From NCBI GenBank assembly GCA_016946835.1, contig JACVTC010000469.1:1-25269 (forward strand): a DNA stretch of 25,269 nucleotides. The letters are read 5' to 3'. The notes under the pieces were generated by a model, which did no database searches, was not told the DNA's origin, and saw nothing but the letters and a program-made list of their open reading frames with translations. Each line of letters begins with the position of its first letter. The stretch's first letter is position 1. Origin of the DNA: Neocallimastix lanati (nom. inval.) (Eukaryota > Neocallimastigomycota > Neocallimastigomycetes > Neocallimastigales > Neocallimastigaceae). This document shows, in pieces, positions 1 to 9,235 of the stretch. The position numbers were made by a program, and so were the translations under genes.

Positions 1-345
1 TTATAATTATTTTTAATTAAATTATATTTGAATATTATATTATTATATTTATAAAATTAAAACAAAAATGAATTATTGATATAAATTAATTCAATAATTC
101 TAAAAATTACTTAAATTATAAACAATTAATTATACTTTAAATTTATAAAAAAATATAAATATTGTAACAATTTCTTAAAAATTAAATATGTGTACTTTAA
201 ATAAAAAAAAAAATTTTATATTAATAAAAAAAATAAATAAATAACTTTTAAAAAAAAAAGAATTATTATTTTTTTTTTTTTATTAAAATCAAAGCAGGGT
301 AATACCCGTCCCCCCCCTGCTTGATTTTAAATATCTAAGTGTCAA
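1..345 (-). other. Start of the internal region (leader) of a truncated LTR element F
   Basis: This AT-rich stretch has no convincing gene. Reading the minus strand leftwards from the primer-binding-like site at 346-359, it would be the leader of an element whose coding part lies outside the window. Its one conspicuous feature is a GC-rich hairpin at 283-330. The rest is A/T-rich with oligo-A and oligo-T tracts. The assignment depends entirely on the adjacent LTR end and primer site. Confidence 0.4.
283..330. repeat. GC-rich inverted repeat (hairpin) in the leader of F
   Basis: The arms TTAAAATCAAAGCAGGG (283-299) and CCCTGCTTGATTTTAA (315-330) are complementary over 16 pairs with one bulged A. 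The loop contains the smaller palindrome GGGTAATACCC (297-307) and a C8 run. The GC content stands out against its surroundings. Its position just downstream of a primer-binding-like site on the minus strand suggests a leader RNA structure such as a packaging or dimerisation signal; that is inference. Confidence 0.6.
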
Positions 346-359
346 CCCCGAGTCTACCA
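346..359 (-). promoter_or_regulatory. Putative primer-binding site of element F
   Basis: On the minus strand this reads TGGTAGACTCGGGG, directly after an LTR-like end in CCTTAACA. The plus strand therefore looks like the 3' end of a tRNA (CCCCG...CCA). The layout matches the PBS of element C, whose LTR also ends CCTTAACA and whose PBS also starts TGG and ends CGGGG. The primer tRNA was not identified. Confidence 0.55.
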
Positions 360-1332
360 TGTTAAGGTTCGGAGAGAGGGAAAAATAAAAATAAGTATTA
401 ATATAAACAATAAAAAATAAACAAACAAGAAAATTAATAAACAAAATAAATTTTTGTTTTATAAATCCTTTATTAAAATTTTATTTAAAAATTACAATAT
501 TAAATTACAATATAAAAAAAATACAATTTTTTTACTGTTATTTATATTTTTTTTTCTTAAAATAATAGAAATGGTAAAGCCATTTCTTTGTATAATAAAA
601 ATTAATTATTAAATATTTTATATTAATTTTTTATTATTAATATAATTATTATTTAACTTATAATAAATAATACTTATATATTAATCTATTACTAATTATT
701 TATTACTAATCTACTTAATTATATATTTTAAAAGACAAATTTTTTTATTTTACAGAAGTTAATTCTTTGGTTTAGTAATATTTATTTAATCCTAAAGTTT
801 AATTTTACTAAGTTTAGAAAAATAATATTATTTAAATTATTAATATAAAAATTATAATCATTTCATCAAATTTATAATATAATATTTATAATAAAACATA
901 TAATAATAATATAATTATTTCCTTTTATGTTTAATCTTTTATTAGTAATCATTAATACAATTTTTTTAATTTGGAATTTTCCAAAGAAATAATTGATATT
1001 GATAAGTTTAATATTAATAAAAGAAATATTGATAAGATTTTGATAAACTATAAAGAAAATTGATAAAATAAACTATATAATATTGATAAGGATTTTAATA
1101 ATAATAAAATATAGATAAGAATAATAAAGGTAGCATAGATAAGGAATTAATTTTAAATATACTTTTTTAAATAGTATAATTTAATTTGTACTAATTAGGA
1201 ATATAGATTAATTTATTAGAATATAGAAAGTTCCAAAAGAATAAAGAATCAAATAATTTGTTTAAGGGTTAAATGAATCATTTAAGATGCATAACCAAAA
1301 GAACATTATTTGGGCATTCTTTATCAACCAAG
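360..1332 (-). repeat. Putative 5' LTR of element F (right limit uncertain), partly cut by element A
   Basis: On the plus strand the LTR would begin TGTTAAGGTTCGG at 360. On the minus strand it therefore ends CCTTAACA, the same eight bases that end the LTR of C at 18663-18670, and the preceding pyrimidine-rich bases are similar too. No second copy is in the window, so the right boundary cannot be fixed. It may end before 1333, or A may have inserted into it. Degenerate ATTGATAAG-like repeats lie between about 990 and 1145. No coding capacity is evident. Confidence 0.4.
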
Positions 1333-2006
1333 TGACAAATGTTGATTATTATCTTAATTTAGAATTTACTTCTAAAAGTGATAATAATTTGTCAATTAAA
1401 AGGGTAGTTATTAACACAAAAATGTTAATTAAAACACTACAGTTTAAAATAAGAAAAGAATATTTTTTTTTTTTTTTATAATAAAACTTTATTTATCAAT
1501 ATAAAATTGTACTTTTTATTATTTTGAATATTTATATTCTTAATAAAAAGTATTTAAAATAAATGAGAATAAAAGAAAATAATTTATTAAAACTTAAATT
1601 TTAAATTTTTAATTCTTGAATTCTGATTTTTTATTTTTAAAGAAATATTTACATGTTTTTATATTTTTCTTTTAAGTTTAAATTATTTAAAATAAAACTA
1701 TATAATTATTTTAAGTAAACACTTTTAAGATAAAATAAACAATTTTGTTATTATTAATAAGTTTCTTTTTAATTAATATTAATATCAATTTAAACTGAGA
1801 TTTAATTTAAAATCGTTAAAGTAAAATAAAAGAATAATTTAATATAAAATACATTGTTCTTTAAATTAAAATAATATTATTTAATAATTTTAAATCTTTT
1901 AATTTATTTTTATTAAAATATTATTTTATAATTATCAATAACTAATGAAGAGGGTTATTATTCCATTTTATTGATTTTTCTTAATTTATAATTTGGTTAT
2001 TTATCA
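1333..2006 (-). repeat. 3' LTR of element A
   Basis: This 674-bp direct repeat matches 7609-8236 plus 8783-8828. On the plus strand it begins TGACAAATG and ends ATTTATCA, giving TG...CA termini with a short imperfect inverted repeat. The last pol codons and stop (1997-1999) overlap the LTR by about 10 bp. It contains a 15-T tract that is 14 T in the other copy. Confidence 0.92.
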
Positions 2007-2983
2007 ATTCCTCCACCATCAGATTGAACTTCGTCTCTTGAAGTTGTAATATTTTCTTCTCTTATTGTATATGGATAAACATTTTTAATATGTACGTTTC
2101 TTGCAAGTAATTTTCCAGTTTGTGGGTCTTCTAATACTACTGTGTTGAATTTTGGTTCTTTTACAACTCTAAATGGTCCGTAAAAGTAAGGGTCTAACTT
2201 TGTTCTGTTAATTAATCTTATCATCACATAGTCTCCAATTTTGTATTGTTTCTTTAAGGCTTTATTGAAACCTATTCTGTGTTCCCAATATTTATTAGCA
2301 TATTCTGAATATCCTATTGCTTCTTTTACCCATTTGTAATGTCTTAAAAATCTTCGAAAATTAAATTCGTCTTCTGTTTCTCCTTCTTCTTGGTGAATAT
2401 CCGGAAACATGATTTCCATTGGCCAAGTATCCCTTCTTCCATATAATAGTTCAAAACTGCTGAATTTAGTTTTTGAACTTTTTGTTGTTCTAAGTGCCCA
2501 TAAGACTGATGGAAGACATTCGTCCCATTCCTGTTCTTCCGTTATTAATAATCGTAATATTTTTCCAATCTCTCTATTTCTGTTTTCTATCATTCCATTT
2601 GATTGTGGATGGTGTGGTGCAGTAAAATGTACCCATGATCCATATAAATCGATCATCATTTTTGTAATATCCGAAATGAATGAGGATCCATTATCTGTTA
2701 TGATTATTTCTGGTGGTCCATGTCTTGCTATTACTTCTGTTAAAAATTTAATTACCTGTTCTGATTTAATATCTGGTATAGCTTTGGCTTCTGGCCATTT
2801 AGTAAAGTAATCAACTAAAGTAATTATATATTTATTACCTTGTTTTGTGGCTGGTAACGGTCCGATAATATCTAGTCCTACTCTGGTAAAAGGTTTTTCA
2901 ATTGGTGTAATATGATCTTCTGTATTTTGTGGTAGTGATTTGGGTCTAAATAGTTGACACTTGTGGCATGATCGAACCCACAT
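1997..2983 (-). CDS. Pol fragment 2 of element A: integrase
   Basis: This is the integrase that inserts the cDNA into the chromosome. The open frame extends upstream of the first Met to about 3139. That upstream part encodes the two zinc-finger histidines (in AHNVGH, near 3056-3070), and the partner cysteines are C6 and C9. The catalytic core is complete: D38 (GLDIIGPL), D97 (TDNGSSF) and E133 (GMIENRN), with 35 residues between the last two, the D,D(35)E signature. Near residue 270 a GPF motif (YFYGPFRVV) marks the GPY/F tail; no chromodomain follows. It should be the C-terminal part of one Gag-Pol polyprotein but is separated from RNase H by a one-base frameshift in a T9 run at 3132-3140. 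The stop lies inside the 3' LTR. Confidence 0.9.
   Translation of the reverse strand: MWVRSCHKCQLFRPKSLPQNTEDHITPIEKPFTRVGLDIIGPLPATKQGNKYIITLVDYFTKWPEAKAIPDIKSEQVIKFLTEVIARHGPPEIIITDNGSSFISDITKMMIDLYGSWVHFTAPHHPQSNGMIENRNREIGKILRLLITEEQEWDECLPSVLWALRTTKSSKTKFSSFELLYGRRDTWPMEIMFPDIHQEEGETEDEFNFRRFLRHYKWVKEAIGYSEYANKYWEHRIGFNKALKKQYKIGDYVMIRLINRTKLDPYFYGPFRVVKEPKFNTVVLEDPQTGKLLARNVHIKNVYPYTIREENITTSRDEVQSDGGGIDK
2007..2017 (-). promoter_or_regulatory. Polypurine tract of element A
   Basis: On the minus strand GGTGGAGGAAT immediately precedes the 3' LTR start (TGATAAAT). It is purine-rich except for two T residues. In this family it is the RNase H-resistant primer for plus-strand DNA. It lies inside the coding sequence, covering the Gly-Gly-Gly-Ile codons near the Pol C-terminus. 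Confidence 0.65.
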
Positions 2984-3104
2984 TCTAACATCATTCCATA
3001 TTCCAGGCCAGTAGTATGATTCTAAAATTCTTAAAGTAGTCTTTTCAGCACCTTCATGGCCGACGTTATGAGCTCTATCAATAATATCTTTCTTATCTTC
3101 ATCT

Positions 3105-5858
3105 CTATAAATGACTTTTAAATATAAATCGTTTTTTTTTATAATATAAAGTGTTATCTATTATTTGATAATTTTTGCTAAAATATTTTCTTATACCTTC
3201 TGGTAAGTCTAAATCTCTTGGGTTGATATCACTTAAAATAGCATTAATACAATTTGTAACACTTTCATTTTGTTTTGATGGTAATCTAGATAAAGCATCT
3301 GCGAATATGTTAGACTTTCCTTTTTCGTATATTAATTTTATTTTATATTTATTAAATTCTTCTATCCATCTAAAATGTCTATTTTTGGTTGGTATGCTAT
3401 TTTCAAAAAAACCTAAAAGTGGTTTATGGTCAGTAATTACTGTTGTTATTTGTTTATTACTTACAATATATTCGCGGAATTTCTTTAAACTATAAATAAC
3501 TGCTAAGCCTTCCAGATCGGTTATAGAGTAATTTTCTTCTGCAGGCTTTAAGGATCTGCTAACACAATAAATTGGATGTTCCAATTTATCTTCCTCCCGT
3601 TGCAAGAGTACACCCCCGATTCCTTTGATAGAAGCATCTGTTCTAATAATGAATGGCCTATTGAAATCAGGAAAGGCAAGTATTGGATCTTTCAAGAGAC
3701 AATTTCTTAAGTCTTCAAATGCTAAGGTACAATCATTATTCCAATTATAATTATTATTTTTCTTTAAAAGTTTGAATAGTGGACTAGCTCTAATAGAAAA
3801 GTTTTTTATAAATTTTCTGTAATAACTTACCAAACCAAGAAATGATCTTAATTGAGAAATATTCTTTGGGTTTTCCCATAAGGCAATACTTTGGACTTTT
3901 GATGGTGCAGTTTTTAATCCATCAGCTGTTAGTACATGTCCTAAAACTTCGACTTTTTCTTTAAAAAATTGACACTTTTGTAAATTTATTGATAAATTAT
4001 ATTTTGAGAATATATCGAATACTAATTTTAAGTGTTTTATGTGCTCTTTTAAATTCTTAGAATAAACCACGATATCGTCAATATAGACAAATAAGCATTC
4101 ACCTATTAATGGTAGCAATATCCGATTCATTTCTCGTTGGAATGTCGCTGGCGCATTTGTTAGTCCAAAAGGCATTACTAAAAAATTGTAATTTCCAAAT
4201 TTTGTGGTGAATGATGTTTTCTCGATATCTTTCTTATTCATTGGTATTTGGTGGTAACCAGAAAATAAATCCAATGCGGAAAATATTTTTGCACCCTTTA
4301 CTGATGTTACTAATTCGTCAATGAGAGGCAAGGCATAAGAATCTTTTATTGTAATATTATTCAGTTTTCTATAATCAATACACATTCTCCATTTTCCATT
4401 TTTCTTTTGAACAAGTAATACTGGGAATGCCCATGGTGAATGGGAAGGTTCTATTAGTCCTTTGTTTAATAATGATATTATTTCCTCCTTAAGAATATTT
4501 GAATGTTCCTTTGATAATTTGTACGGTTTTAATTTTATTGGTACATTGGTAGTTGTTATTATATTATGAGGATGCAAATTTGCAGTTGTTAATTGAGAAA
4601 GAGAAGTTGCCATACACTTTTGATTATTTAATATTAAAATTTTAAATTCTTCCTTTATTTCAATTGGTACTTCGTTAATTATTTCGTTAAGAGTATTCAT
4701 AAATTCATTTTCTTCTTCGTTTGAAATAATAATTGAATTAATTAAAGGTATGTCCTGTTTACTATTAATGATTTCGCTAACTTTAATTAAACCTTTATCA
4801 GTCTTCTTGTAAATAAAATCATCATCTGGGTCAATTAATAATCTATATTTCTTTTGTATACTTCTTCCTATAATTAAATCATAATAATTATTTGTATAGT
4901 CTATAATATAAAATTTTTCATTAATAGTTAAATTTTCACTTATTTTTAATTTTATAGTTGTATAATATTGAGTTGGTATTAATGTTCCGTCAGCTATAGC
5001 AATGGTAATTGTTTCGTCAGTTTTTACTATGTTATTTAATTCAGTTTTATTAAAACTTTCTAAGGTAATTATATTAATATTTGCACCAGTATCAAATAAT
5101 ACTTTAAAAGGTTGGTTATTTATTTCCCCAATGATAATCGGTATATTAAAATTCGCTATTGAACATAAAATTCTTTCTACTCTTGGCTTTAGACCCTGTT
5201 CCAATTCTTTTCTTATTGCTGGACTTGCTGCTAATAGCTGTGCTAAATTAATTTTTGGATAGATTGATTTGATTTCTTCAATAATATTAAACTTTTGTTC
5301 TTTATCTAATAATTTTATTTCAGTCATATTCCTTTTAGTAATAAATTTTGTTGGCTTATTTTCATTATAATTATCTTTATCTAAATCAATTACATTATTT
5401 GTTTTTATTTCATTTTTATTTTTATAATTTTCATTATTTTTATTACTATTATTATTTTTATTATCATCATTATTCTTATTATCATAATTATTTTTATTAT
5501 TTGTATTATTTGTATTATTTGTATTATTGGTATTATTGGTATTATTTGTATTATTATCATTATTATTACTAATTCCATTACTGTCATTATTATTAATAAT
5601 ACCATCATTACTATGATTATTATTAAGATTTATACTTTCCTCAAGATTATTTTTATTTTCTATTCCTTGATTATTATTAGTTTCGTTATTTTCATTCTGG
5701 TTGGAGTATTCTTCTTCATTGTCATCTATATCCATGGCTCTTCTTCTTTTGTCTCTAATTTCTTTTTTTTGTTGTTTTACTATTTTAATTTTGGGTTGGT
5801 TTAATATTGAAGGTTTAATAATTGATTTATTTGATAATTTTATTTTGTTTTTATTCAA
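3105..5858 (-). CDS. Pol fragment 1 of element A: protease, reverse transcriptase, RNase H
   Basis: The first codon of the listed frame is TTG, but the frame is open upstream to the -1 frameshift site at 5984-5990, so this is probably translated as Gag-Pol. Residues 1-175 are Lys- and Asn-rich, including an (NTN)n tract. A motif found in all three elements (AQLLAASPAIRKELEQGLK) lies at about 206-224. The protease is canonical, D256-T-G-A. The RT spans about 440-620 with WRMCIDYRKLN, catalytic D530 (ALDLFSGYHQ), VMPFGLTNAPATFQ and YIDD at 592-595. RNase H has D741 (RTDAS), E783 (DLEG), D810 (TDHKP) and D854 (ADALSR). The frame ends where a T9 run (3132-3140) replaces the T8 needed to continue into the integrase zinc finger, leaving a short out-of-frame tail. 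Confidence 0.93.
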   Translation of the reverse strand: MNKNKIKLSNKSIIKPSILNQPKIKIVKQQKKEIRDKRRRAMDIDDNEEEYSNQNENNETNNNQGIENKNNLEESINLNNNHSNDGIINNNDSNGISNNNDNNTNNTNNTNNTNNTNNTNNKNNYDNKNNDDNKNNNSNKNNENYKNKNEIKTNNVIDLDKDNYNENKPTKFITKRNMTEIKLLDKEQKFNIIEEIKSIYPKINLAQLLAASPAIRKELEQGLKPRVERILCSIANFNIPIIIGEINNQPFKVLFDTGANINIITLESFNKTELNNIVKTDETITIAIADGTLIPTQYYTTIKLKISENLTINEKFYIIDYTNNYYDLIIGRSIQKKYRLLIDPDDDFIYKKTDKGLIKVSEIINSKQDIPLINSIIISNEEENEFMNTLNEIINEVPIEIKEEFKILILNNQKCMATSLSQLTTANLHPHNIITTTNVPIKLKPYKLSKEHSNILKEEIISLLNKGLIEPSHSPWAFPVLLVQKKNGKWRMCIDYRKLNNITIKDSYALPLIDELVTSVKGAKIFSALDLFSGYHQIPMNKKDIEKTSFTTKFGNYNFLVMPFGLTNAPATFQREMNRILLPLIGECLFVYIDDIVVYSKNLKEHIKHLKLVFDIFSKYNLSINLQKCQFFKEKVEVLGHVLTADGLKTAPSKVQSIALWENPKNISQLRSFLGLVSYYRKFIKNFSIRASPLFKLLKKNNNYNWNNDCTLAFEDLRNCLLKDPILAFPDFNRPFIIRTDASIKGIGGVLLQREEDKLEHPIYCVSRSLKPAEENYSITDLEGLAVIYSLKKFREYIVSNKQITTVITDHKPLLGFFENSIPTKNRHFRWIEEFNKYKIKLIYEKGKSNIFADALSRLPSKQNESVTNCINAILSDINPRDLDLPEGIRKYFSKNYQIIDNTLYYKKKRFIFKSHL
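3132..3140 (-). other. Frame-breaking homopolymer in pol of element A
   Basis: The plus strand has nine T residues. With eight, the minus-strand frame would run from RNase H straight into the integrase zinc finger. The sequence on both sides aligns with the intact polyprotein of B. A one-base assembly error or a genuine recent slippage mutation would look the same. I see no hairpin or classical slippery context here. Confidence 0.8.
5430..5640 (-). repeat. Trinucleotide and 9-bp microsatellite coding for Asn-rich sequence
   Basis: Between about 5493 and 5557 the plus strand is a chain of ATTATTTGT/ATTATTGGT units, flanked by ATT-rich triplets. In the pol frame this gives alternating Asn-Asn-Thr and poly-Asn, a low-complexity linker between the N-terminal basic segment of Pol and the protease. 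The equivalent part of B and C is charged but not Asn-rich, so the expansion is specific to A. It probably arose by replication slippage. Confidence 0.8.
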
Positions 5859-5956
5859 TTGATTTGAAGTTGTAATCTTTTTTTTTTGTGCGGCATTAAT
5901 TGTGTATATGTTATTGTTATTATTGGAATTTATTGTATTTGCAATTTTATTTATAT

Positions 5957-5990
5957 TGGGAGATTGCGTACTCCCATTATTTATTTTAAA
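5957..5990 (-). promoter_or_regulatory. -1 programmed ribosomal frameshift signal of element A (gag to pol)
   Basis: On the minus strand the heptamer T TTA AAA (5984-5990) sits in the gag frame and fits the X XXY YYZ slippery rule. The gag stop TAA is the next codon. After a 7-nt spacer (5977-5983) comes a hairpin TGGGAG/CTCCCA (arms 5971-5976 and 5957-5962) with an 8-nt loop. Slipping back one base enters a frame that is open, without stops, into pol. The same spacing and stem recur in B and C. Confidence 0.85.
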
Positions 5991-6931
5991 CGTTCATCAT
6001 TTTGTTCAGATTCTGGGCAGTCAACTTCATTATGTCCGATCCTCATACAATTTACGCAAAAATTAATTTTTAAGTCGGAGAGCTTTTGTGTTATTTCTTT
6101 TATTTCTTCATCATTTATGCTTTGTTTTGCATTATTTCTATTATTATTAGTATTTTTATTTAATTGTTCTTTATATTGATAATAATTATTGTACTTATTA
6201 TTGTAGTTACTATTATAGGATTTATTATTATAAAAATTTTTATTTTGATATCCATACGTTGAACTATTAGCGTTATTATTATTTCCTTCCTTATTTTTAT
6301 TATTTGGAGAATAAAAATTAATATAAGAACTTTCGGATTGCCTTTTTGTAGAATTATGGCTAGTAGTTTTCTCTTTTGAAGGATTTTTATTTTTATTTCC
6401 TTTAATAAGGTTCATAATCTTTTCTTTCTTCGAAGTGATTTTCTGAGCTTCTTCTAAGGTTGTTGGTTCTTCCTCCATTAAGCTTTCGTATATTTTATTC
6501 CAATTACGAAAAGCATTTATATAATAAGATGTTACGATAATATCTGAGATTACCACAGTTTTACTTATTTGGTTTAGCAATTCAGAGAATCGTATGTCAA
6601 AGTCTGTAATTGTTTCATCTTTACGTATAGTAATAGATGAAAGTTCCAGAAGTCTGGAATTTTTTGACGCAGTTTTCTTATAATACTTTGCTAAATTTGT
6701 TAATATAGTATCATATTCATCTGGTATTTTTTTATTTAGAGAATTATAAACTATTGTCCTTGCAACACCATCTGTTATTGCAATTAAATAATCTATTTTC
6801 TCTCTTTCTTCGCTTACTTTAAAAGTAAGACACCAATGTTCGAATGCAAACTTCCATTCATCGAATGCAACTTTTGTTTTTCCGAGAATGGGAAGTCTGT
6901 TGAACGTTATTAATTTTATTTGATTTTCCAT
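5981..6931 (-). CDS. Gag of element A
   Basis: This is the structural protein expected to form the virus-like particle and bind genomic RNA. It has 316 residues, starting MENQIKLITF. Residues 1-170 are a capsid-like helical region with the retrotransposon-Gag pattern (WKFAFEHWCLTF near 26-37). Residues 180-270 are basic and Asn/Tyr-rich, compatible with RNA binding. A CCHC zinc knuckle (CX2CX4HX4C) has C292, C295, H300 and C305. It lacks the acidic tract seen in the Gags of B and C and is only distantly similar to them. The stop at 5981-5983 lies directly after the slippery heptamer, so most ribosomes should release Gag and a minority continue into Pol. Confidence 0.92.
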   Translation of the reverse strand: MENQIKLITFNRLPILGKTKVAFDEWKFAFEHWCLTFKVSEEREKIDYLIAITDGVARTIVYNSLNKKIPDEYDTILTNLAKYYKKTASKNSRLLELSSITIRKDETITDFDIRFSELLNQISKTVVISDIIVTSYYINAFRNWNKIYESLMEEEPTTLEEAQKITSKKEKIMNLIKGNKNKNPSKEKTTSHNSTKRQSESSYINFYSPNNKNKEGNNNNANSSTYGYQNKNFYNNKSYNSNYNNKYNNYYQYKEQLNKNTNNNRNNAKQSINDEEIKEITQKLSDLKINFCVNCMRIGHNEVDCPESEQNDERLK

Positions 6932-7014
6932 TTTTTTTTTTTTTTTTATATATTTTTTTTTTATTTTATTTTACTTATATATGCTACTTTATTGTATCAC
7001 TATATATGTATATT

Positions 7015-7049
<35 letters not shown>

Positions 7050-7266
7050 TATATATATATATTATTTACTTATATTATTTGTATTATTTTACTTATTTAT
7101 ATTTATATTATTTAACTTATTTATATTATTTAACTTATTTATATTATTTAACTTATTTTATTATTTTTTTCATTTAATATATATTATCTTTTCTTTGTTT
7201 TATATATAAACTAAGATTAATTTTTAATATCTAAAAATTATATATTATTACTAGTTCTATAATGGT

Positions 7267-7319
<53 letters not shown>

Positions 7320-7592
7320 TAATAATAATTAATTATAATTTAATTTACTATATTTTTATTAATTGTGTAACTTATAATTTTTTTTTTTTTAAAATAATTA
7401 TATCAATAATTTTTAAATTAATTATTACATTAATCTATTTAAATTAATTTCTGCTAAATATTTTATAACTATGATTTAATGGTTTTCTTTTATTTATTAT
7501 TAATTTTCACTTAAGTATTTTACCTCATTGGGTTTTAATTTTTTTTTTTTTTATAGAATAAAGAATTCTACTTACCTCACCGGGCTTAGTTA
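6932..7592 (-). other. Leader of element A between primer site and gag
   Basis: This is non-coding and extremely A/T-rich. On the plus strand it contains T runs of roughly 14, 32 and 37 bases (near 6931-6948, 7015-7046 and 7281-7317), TA dinucleotide runs and an 18-bp tandem repeat. Short open frames rich in Phe, Tyr and Ile come from the homopolymers and are not genes. No counterpart of the B and C stem-loop repeats was seen. Confidence 0.7.
7091..7155. repeat. 18-bp tandem repeat in the leader of element A
   Basis: A unit of about 18 bp, ACTTATTTATATTATTTA, is present in about three and a half copies. The composition is the same as the surrounding DNA, so simple slippage is the likely origin. 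Confidence 0.75.
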
Positions 7593-7605
7593 GGATTCTC
7601 CACCA
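7593..7605 (-). promoter_or_regulatory. Primer-binding site of element A
   Basis: On the minus strand TGGTGGAGAATCC begins three bases (AAC) after the end of the 5' LTR. TGG is the usual start of a site complementary to a tRNA CCA end. It shares TGGTGGAGA with the B and C site and then diverges, so a related but different primer tRNA is likely. I did not identify the tRNA. Confidence 0.7.
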
Positions 7606-7608
7606 GTT

Positions 7609-8828
7609 TGACAAATGTTGATTATTATCTTAATTTAGAATTTACTTCTAAAAGTGATAATAATTTGTCAATTAAAAGGGTAGTTATTAACACAAAAATG
7701 TTAATTAAAACACTACAGTTTAAAATAAGAAAAGAATATTTTTTTTTTTTTTATAATAAAACTTTATTTATCAATATAAAATTGTACTTTTTATTATTTT
7801 GAATATTTATATTCTTAATAAAAAGTATTTAAAATAAATGAGAATAAAAGAAAATAATTTATTAAAACTTAAATTTTAAATTTTTAATTCTTGAATTCTG
7901 ATTTTTTATTTTTAAAGAAATATTTACATGTTTTTATATTTTTCTTTTAAGTTTAAATTATTTAAAATAAAACTATATAATTATTTTAAGTAAACACTTT
8001 TAAGATAAAATAAACAATTTTGTTATTATTAATAAGTTTCTTTTTAATTAATATTAATATCAATTTAAACTGAGATTTAATTTAAAATCGTTAAAGTAAA
8101 ATAAAAGAATAATTTAATATAAAATACATTGTTCTTTAAATTAAAATAATATTTATTTAATAATTTTAAATCTTTTAATTTATTTTTATTAAAATATTAT
8201 TTTATAATTATCAATAACTAATGAAGAGGGTTATTATGATACGACACTTACAAATAATATAGAAATAACTATAAAAATAATTTAAATAATAGATAAATAA
8301 TTTAATACATGTAAATAAATGAGTTTGTACAATTAATAAGTATTAATAAAATTAAATAAGATAAACTAACCAATAGAATAGAGTTAAGAGAAATAATGAA
8401 ATATAAAATGAAGAAAATAAATAATAAATTAAGAAGGAAGTTAGAGAGCTAACTAAAAAGTTAATATTAAGGAGAGAAAACTTAATATTATTATAATTAT
8501 AGTTATAAAGAAAATAATTAGTTATTCAGAGGAATTAACTAATATAAAATTTAGTAGAATTTAATATGTATTAATATAACTAAAATAATAAAATATATTG
8601 ATTAATATTTAAATATAAAATAAAATAATAAAATTAAAATACGACAAAAGAATTATTATTGTTTACTATATATTTTATTAGTGTGTGTTTATTATTATAT
8701 TCTTCTGTTAGAATATATTATTTTATAATCAAACAACTTGCTCAACCGAACACTGATACTTTTAATAATATCGTATCAATTATTCCATTTTATTGATTTT
8801 TCTTAATTTATAATTTGGTTATTTATCA
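7609..8828 (-). repeat. 5' LTR of element A, interrupted by solo LTR E
   Basis: The parts 7609-8236 and 8783-8828 together equal the 674-bp 3' LTR, with two single-base length differences that cancel out. A 542-bp insertion plus a 4-bp duplication separates them, about 46 bp inside the LTR's transcription-upstream (U3) end. The insertion may affect the promoter of A. Confidence 0.92.
8237..8778. mobile_element. Solo LTR E nested in the 5' LTR of element A
   Basis: This 542-bp insert has ends TGATACGA and TCGTATCA, an 8-bp perfect terminal inverted repeat with TG...CA termini. It is flanked by ATTA at 8233-8236 and 8779-8782. The other copy of the A LTR has the uninterrupted sequence, so the boundaries come from an empty-site comparison. 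There is no coding capacity and no internal region, so it is best explained as a solo LTR left by LTR-LTR recombination. A small non-autonomous element with 8-bp inverted repeats is the alternative. Confidence 0.85.
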
Positions 8829-8832
8829 TAAG
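8829..8832. other. TAAG junction between elements A and B
   Basis: Only four bases separate the LTR end of A (ATCA) from the LTR start of B (TGTTCGG). TAAG differs by one base from the CAAG on the left of A (1329-1332) and the CAAG on the right of B (16919-16922). It can be the shared target duplication of both insertions after one C-to-T change. Confidence 0.6.
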
Positions 8833-8885
8833 TGTTCGGTTATATAAGAAATAAAAGGATTACAATAAATACACTTTATTTTGAT

Positions 8886-8927
<42 letters not shown>

Positions 8928-9197
8928 ATTTGTTTATGTGTTTATTTGTTTATATTTTTTTTTAACTAATAAGAAAATTAATTATTACAATTATTTATTA
9001 AACAATATAATTTTTTTTTTATTTTTATATAACTAAATAAAACTATTTATTAAATTATGCACTAAACTAAATAAATTACTTAATCATATTAACTAAACTA
9101 TTATAACTAAAAATTTAATTAAATAACTAACTATCAAAACTAAACTATTTAAAACTAAACAAACTAAACTATTTTAAAACTAAACTATTTAAAACTA

Positions 9198-9235
<38 letters not shown>

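Larger units (their letters stand above)
1333..8828 (-). mobile_element. Element A: Ty3/Gypsy LTR retrotransposon, nearly intact
   Basis: This is a complete element on the minus strand: 5' LTR at 7609-8828 (interrupted by solo LTR E), primer site, leader, gag, -1 frameshift signal, pol (protease, RT, RNase H, integrase), polypurine region, and 3' LTR at 1333-2006. The two LTRs differ, as far as I can see, by two single-base indels once E is removed, so the insertion is young. The flanking tetranucleotides are CAAG (1329-1332) and TAAG (8829-8832), a target duplication with one mismatch. Pol is broken once, by a homopolymer indel near 3132-3140. Confidence 0.9.

Noticed and set aside
1287-1481. 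64-aa open frame repeated at 7608-7802
   Set aside because: The repetition is caused by the LTR itself; the frame ends in a poly-Phe tail from an oligo-T tract.
2409-2810. 133-aa open frame on the plus strand
   Set aside because: It lies wholly antisense to the integrase of element A, which has all catalytic motifs; the plus-strand product resembles nothing.
5348-5608. Tyr/Asn/Ile-rich open frames over the microsatellite
   Set aside because: They are other-frame readings of the ATT-rich repeat inside pol of A.
6920-7447. Phe/Tyr/Ile-rich open frames
   Set aside because: They arise from T and TA runs in a retrotransposon leader, with no start context, domain or conservation.
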